Below are positions 5,499 to 8,162 of a stretch of DNA of 8,162 nt, piece after piece (within the stretch, counting starts at the first letter, position 1; each line of letters starts with the position of its first letter). Source of the DNA: Acidobacteriota bacterium. GTDB lineage: Bacteria > Acidobacteriota > Terriglobia > Acidiferrales > UBA7541. Position numbers and translations under genes: made by a program. The stretch lies in contig QHYO01000436.1 of NCBI GenBank assembly GCA_003224135.1, forward strand, positions 1 through 8,162, read 5' to 3'. The notes under the pieces are model-generated. The model did not search any database, was not told the origin of the DNA, and worked only from the letters and a program-made list of their open reading frames with translations.

Positions 5499-7772
5499 AT
5501 GAGCACTACCTCCAATAGCACGGCGGCGAGCGGCCGCCGCGGTAACGGTGTTCCGCGCGTCATCGTCGCAACAACGGCGCTGCTTACCTTCATTTCCTTT
5601 TGGCGCGCTGCCGCAATCGTTCTGAACGACCTGGCTTCGTCGGCCTATTATGCCGGCGGCGAAGCGGAAGGTTACATCGGCAAGACCGCGCCGTGGTTCA
5701 TTTTGGCCATCATGCTTTTCTCGTATGCCGTGCGCGCGGTGTACGTCGAAAGCTGCAGCATGTTCGTGCGCGGTGGCGTGTATCGCGCGGTGAAGCAGTC
5801 CTTGGGCGGGGCGCTCGCCAAATTCAGCGTTTCCGCTCTGATGTTCGATTACATTCTTACCGGCCCCATCAGCGGTGTTTCCGCGGGCCAGTATCTCGGC
5901 GGATTGCTGGGCGAAGTTCTGCCTTATGCCCACATCACCACTGGGCCGCTCTCCCCGCGGTCGATCGACATCATCGCTACCTGTTTCGCAATCATCGTCA
6001 CCGTTTATTTCTGGTGGGAAAACACCAAAGGCATTCCCGAATCGAGCGAAAAAGCGCTGCATATCATGAAGCTCGTGACCGTGATGGTGGTCATCCTGAT
6101 CGCCTGGTGCATCTACACAGTTACCCTTCGCCATTCGCCTCTGCCGCCGTTGCCTTATCCGCGCAATCTTCATCTCACCGCGGGTTCGCTCGGCTGGCTG
6201 GCACACAGTTCGCTGCCGCACATGTTCGGCATCGTGGCCATCTTTATCGCGCTCGGCCACTCCGTGCTGGCCATGAGCGGAGAAGAATCACTGGCGCAGG
6301 TCTATCGCGAAATCGAGCACCCTAAACTTCCGAACCTGAAAAAGGCCGGCCTGGTCATCTTCGTCTACAGCATGGTCTTCACTTCGCTGGTTTCTTTCTT
6401 CGCGGTGATGATTATCCCGGACGGCGTGCGCCAGGGTTTTCTTGAGAATCTCATCGGCGGTTTGGCGATGAATCTTGAGGGGCCACTCATCGTACGCCTG
6501 ATCTTTCATGCCTTCGTCGTCGTGGTGGGCGCCGTAATCCTCGCCGGGGCGGTCAACACCGCCATTGTCGGCTCGAACGGCGTGCTCAACCGTGTTTCAG
6601 AAGATGGCGTGCTCAGCGATTGGTTTCGCCAGCCGCACCCGCGCTTCGGCACCAGCTACCGCATCATCAACATCATCGTTTTGCTGCAGATTCTTACGAT
6701 TCTGATCAGCCGCGGCGATGTGACGTTTCTCGCGAACCTCTATGCCTTCGGGGTGATCTGGAGTTTCGCGATGAACGGGCTTGCCGTGCTCGTTCTTCGT
6801 TACACCAATCCGGGCCAACGCGAATTCCAGGTTCCGCTGAATTTTACCATTCGTGGCGTGCAGGTTCCGCTCGGCCTTGGACTGATCACCCTCACGTTAT
6901 TTCTGATCGCTTTCATCAACTTGTTCACCAAGCCGGTCGCGACGATGGCAGGCGGAGCATTCTCCGTTTTGCTCTATATCGTTTTCACGATTTCCGAAAG
7001 GCGCGGGCGGAACACGGGCGTCGCTCACGTGGAAATGGATCAGTTCAATCTCGAACTGGAGGGCGAACTAACTCCCGAATCCGTGGGAGCACGTCCAGGA
7101 AATATTCTGGTGCCAGTGAGCAACCACTTCAATATGTACCATCTCGGGAACGTACTCGATCGCGTGAAGCCAGGCCGCCGCGATGTGGTTGTCCTTCACG
7201 TGCGAATTCTGCGCCGCTCCGCTTCCGGCGAGCAGGAATTCGACGCCGATCAGCTTTTTGGCAGTATCGAGCAGCATTTGTTTTCGCAGGCGCTTTCCAT
7301 GGCGGAAAAGCGCGGGAAATCGATTCGCCTCGCGGTGGTTGCCGCGAACGATCTCTGGGACGGTATTCTACGCGCCGGGCACGGCCTGCAATCCTCCACC
7401 ATCGTAGTGGGAACCTCGAGTAGATGGCAGAGCGAAGAGCAAGCGCGGCAAATCGGCGAATCCTGGGAAAAACTTCCGGATCCCAAGCCGCAGTTCAATC
7501 TGGAAGTGCATTTGCCGAACGGCGACAAGGTCTATAAAGTTCTTGGACCGCACGCGCCGAACCTCACCGCAAACGAAGTTAACTTGCTACACCGTCTGTG
7601 GCTGCGGTTCAGCGACTTGGTGGCTCCGGAAGAGCTGCATCATCACGACGTCGTGCATTTTTCGCTGGAAGAAGTGCAGAGAGAACTCGACGAAGGCAGA
7701 GAAGCGCAGGTGGTTGAACGCCTGCGCGCGCACCTCATCGCCAACCGCAAAAAGAAAACCCCGGGAATCTAA
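5499..7772 (+). CDS. APC-superfamily amino acid permease with C-terminal universal-stress-protein-like domain
   Basis: This is a predicted inner-membrane secondary transporter, most likely of amino acids or related amines; the substrate is not evident. About 12 hydrophobic helices occupy residues 20-500, for example VIVATTALLTFISFW, FILAIMLFSYAVRAVYV, IIATCFAIIVTVYFWW, LVTVMVVILIAWCIY and LIFHAFVVVVGAVILAGAV. Helix 1 carries NDLASSAYYAGG. The cytoplasmic run after helix 6 reads GEESLAQVYREIEHPKLPNLKKAG, as is typical of APC transporters that have an acidic pair there. After residue 505 the protein is soluble. Residues about 533-645 look like a USP/Rossmann-type alpha/beta unit: NILVPVSNHFNMYHLGNVLDRV, DVVVLHVRI, then IRLAVVAANDLWDGILRAGHGL and STIVVGTSS. 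A hydrophilic tail with HHHDVVHFSLEEVQRELDEG follows. The G-x2-G nucleotide-binding signature of ATP-binding USPs is not seen. ATG 5499 is kept although no ribosome binding site is visible, because no other start precedes the first helix nearby. At 757 residues it is far longer than a plain APC permease (about 450-500). Confidence 0.88.
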   Translation: MSTTSNSTAASGRRGNGVPRVIVATTALLTFISFWRAAAIVLNDLASSAYYAGGEAEGYIGKTAPWFILAIMLFSYAVRAVYVESCSMFVRGGVYRAVKQSLGGALAKFSVSALMFDYILTGPISGVSAGQYLGGLLGEVLPYAHITTGPLSPRSIDIIATCFAIIVTVYFWWENTKGIPESSEKALHIMKLVTVMVVILIAWCIYTVTLRHSPLPPLPYPRNLHLTAGSLGWLAHSSLPHMFGIVAIFIALGHSVLAMSGEESLAQVYREIEHPKLPNLKKAGLVIFVYSMVFTSLVSFFAVMIIPDGVRQGFLENLIGGLAMNLEGPLIVRLIFHAFVVVVGAVILAGAVNTAIVGSNGVLNRVSEDGVLSDWFRQPHPRFGTSYRIINIIVLLQILTILISRGDVTFLANLYAFGVIWSFAMNGLAVLVLRYTNPGQREFQVPLNFTIRGVQVPLGLGLITLTLFLIAFINLFTKPVATMAGGAFSVLLYIVFTISERRGRNTGVAHVEMDQFNLELEGELTPESVGARPGNILVPVSNHFNMYHLGNVLDRVKPGRRDVVVLHVRILRRSASGEQEFDADQLFGSIEQHLFSQALSMAEKRGKSIRLAVVAANDLWDGILRAGHGLQSSTIVVGTSSRWQSEEQARQIGESWEKLPDPKPQFNLEVHLPNGDKVYKVLGPHAPNLTANEVNLLHRLWLRFSDLVAPEELHHHDVVHFSLEEVQRELDEGREAQVVERLRAHLIANRKKKTPGI
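7095..7433 (+). other. USP-like cytoplasmic domain of the permease
   Basis: Residues about 533-645 show the beta-alpha-beta opening NILVPVS...LGNVLDRV, a second strand DVVVLHVRI, a helix around FSQALSMAEKRG, a strand LAVVAAND, a helix WDGILRAGHGLQ and a strand STIVVGTSS. This is the layout of a universal stress protein. The ligand loop following the last strand is SSRWQSEEQAR, with none of the glycines that hold ATP phosphates, so any ligand is unlikely to be ATP bound in the classical way. The fold is judged by eye. Confidence 0.6.
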
Positions 7773-7780
7773 AATCCCGG
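7761..7780. terminator. Small inverted repeat across the permease stop codon, weak terminator candidate
   Basis: CCGGGA (7761-7766) pairs with TCCCGG (7775-7780) around an 8-base loop that includes the TAA stop. There is no T-run after it on either strand, so it does not look like a standard intrinsic terminator. It sits in the 46-base gap between two convergent genes, where a bidirectional terminator would be expected. Confidence 0.25.
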
Positions 7781-7818
7781 CGTCACTGGCGTCAGACATA
7801 CTTTCCCAAAACCAATGT

Positions 7819-8162
7819 CTAGACGGCAGAAGTGCAGTGGCCGCACTTTTTCGCTATGACGGGAATCGGCATCGCGCACTGCGGACAATCTCGCGTGCTG
7901 GGCGCAGCCGCGGGAGCAGGCTTCACGAGCCAGCGATTCACGATGCGCAATAGAAGAAAGATTGCAAACGCAATGATCAGGAAATTCACGACAGCATTCA
8001 GGAATAACCCATAATTCAACGTCGCCTTGCCGGCTGCTTTCGCTGCATCGATCGTGGGGTAGGACGTTCCGCTCAGGTTGATGAACAGATTGGAAAAATT
8101 CACGTTTCCAAGCAGGCGGCCGATCGGCGGCATGATGATGTCGTCCACCAGTGACGAAACGA
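7819..8162 (-). CDS. mscL: Large-conductance mechanosensitive channel MscL with C-terminal zinc ribbon, partial (N-terminus outside window)
   Basis: MscL is a homopentameric inner-membrane pore that opens under membrane tension and releases solutes during hypo-osmotic shock. The frame enters at the right edge as VSSLVDDIIMPPIGRLLG, the end of the first pore helix and the conserved loop after it. It continues with the periplasmic loop (NVNFSNLFINLSG) and the second helix (NYGLFLNAVVNFLIIAFAIFLLLRIVNRW), all collinear with E. coli MscL. About 32 N-terminal residues, including most of the first helix, are missing to the right; the GTG at 8148 is internal. After a Pro/Ala linker (KPAPAAAPS) the usual amphipathic cytoplasmic helix is absent. 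The protein instead ends CPQCAMPIPVIAKKCGHC, a four-cysteine ribbon that probably binds zinc. It converges on the permease gene across a 46-base gap. Confidence 0.93.
   Translation of the reverse strand, partial: VSSLVDDIIMPPIGRLLGNVNFSNLFINLSGTSYPTIDAAKAAGKATLNYGLFLNAVVNFLIIAFAIFLLLRIVNRWLVKPAPAAAPSTRDCPQCAMPIPVIAKKCGHCTSAV
7834..7887 (-). other. CxxC-x10-CxxC zinc-ribbon-like tail of MscL
   Basis: Four cysteines in two CxxC pairs with ten residues between them close the MscL protein, four residues before the stop. The spacing fits a compact rubredoxin-type zinc knuckle. Metal binding is inferred from the pattern only. To my knowledge similar tails occur on MscL homologues of several environmental phyla, so it is a known but little-studied variant. 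Confidence 0.7.

Noticed and set aside
5337..6260. 307-residue open frame on the minus strand covering the start of the permease
   Set aside because: Its composition is rich in Arg, His, Gln and Asp with no domain, and it lies antisense to clear transmembrane coding sequence. It is a shadow of the permease codon pattern.
5600..6325. 241-residue open frame on the plus strand inside the permease
   Set aside because: It is out of frame with the recognised transporter, is Arg/His-rich, and shows no family features.
7780..7795. Direct repeat GGCGTCA CT GGCGTCA in the convergent gap
   Set aside because: There are only two 7-base copies, with no associated mobile element or attachment site.

Overview
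The window looks like part of an Acidobacteriota chromosome, or a close soil relative. This is inferred from three things. One protein carries an Oar/TonB-receptor style 'carboxypeptidase regulatory' module of the sort that is abundant in that phylum. There is an APC-type permease with a soluble stress-protein-like tail. There is also an MscL that ends in a zinc ribbon. Base composition is moderately GC-rich, and starts are mixed ATG, GTG and TTG. No RNA genes, insertion sequences, CRISPR arrays or phage genes were seen.

Left edge (1-838, + strand): the C-terminal end of a DUF1003 membrane protein is followed by about 100 bases that read like a decayed or frameshifted small coding stretch. 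After that comes a PilZ-domain (c-di-GMP receptor type) gene whose two halves lie in different frames. At least one, and possibly two, frame breaks in 0.6 kb point to gene decay or to local sequence errors.

Centre (877-5156, - strand): two long secreted proteins of 669 and 757 residues are encoded as a tandem pair joined by a GTGA stop/start overlap. They align with each other in several blocks and share a C-terminal signature, so they are divergent paralogues. I recognise no characterised function. The downstream member has a striking insertion in its C-terminal linker. It consists of the plug-box motif of Oar-like TonB receptors, then a CarboxypepD_reg beta-sandwich, then the short segment that normally sits between those two elements. 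The order is therefore permuted relative to the receptor.

Right (5172-8162): a 342-base intergenic region separates the pair from a divergently transcribed 757-residue APC-superfamily permease. That permease has about 12 membrane helices and a roughly 250-residue cytoplasmic tail that includes a universal-stress-protein-like fold. Converging on it from the right edge is a partial mscL whose cytoplasmic helix bundle appears to be replaced by a CxxC...CxxC ribbon.

Working together: the only firm operon is the pair of secreted paralogues. Several neighbours concern the envelope (DUF1003, MscL, the permease, the two exported proteins), but a shared pathway is not demonstrated. The best candidate for something undescribed is the paralogous exported pair with its transplanted receptor module.
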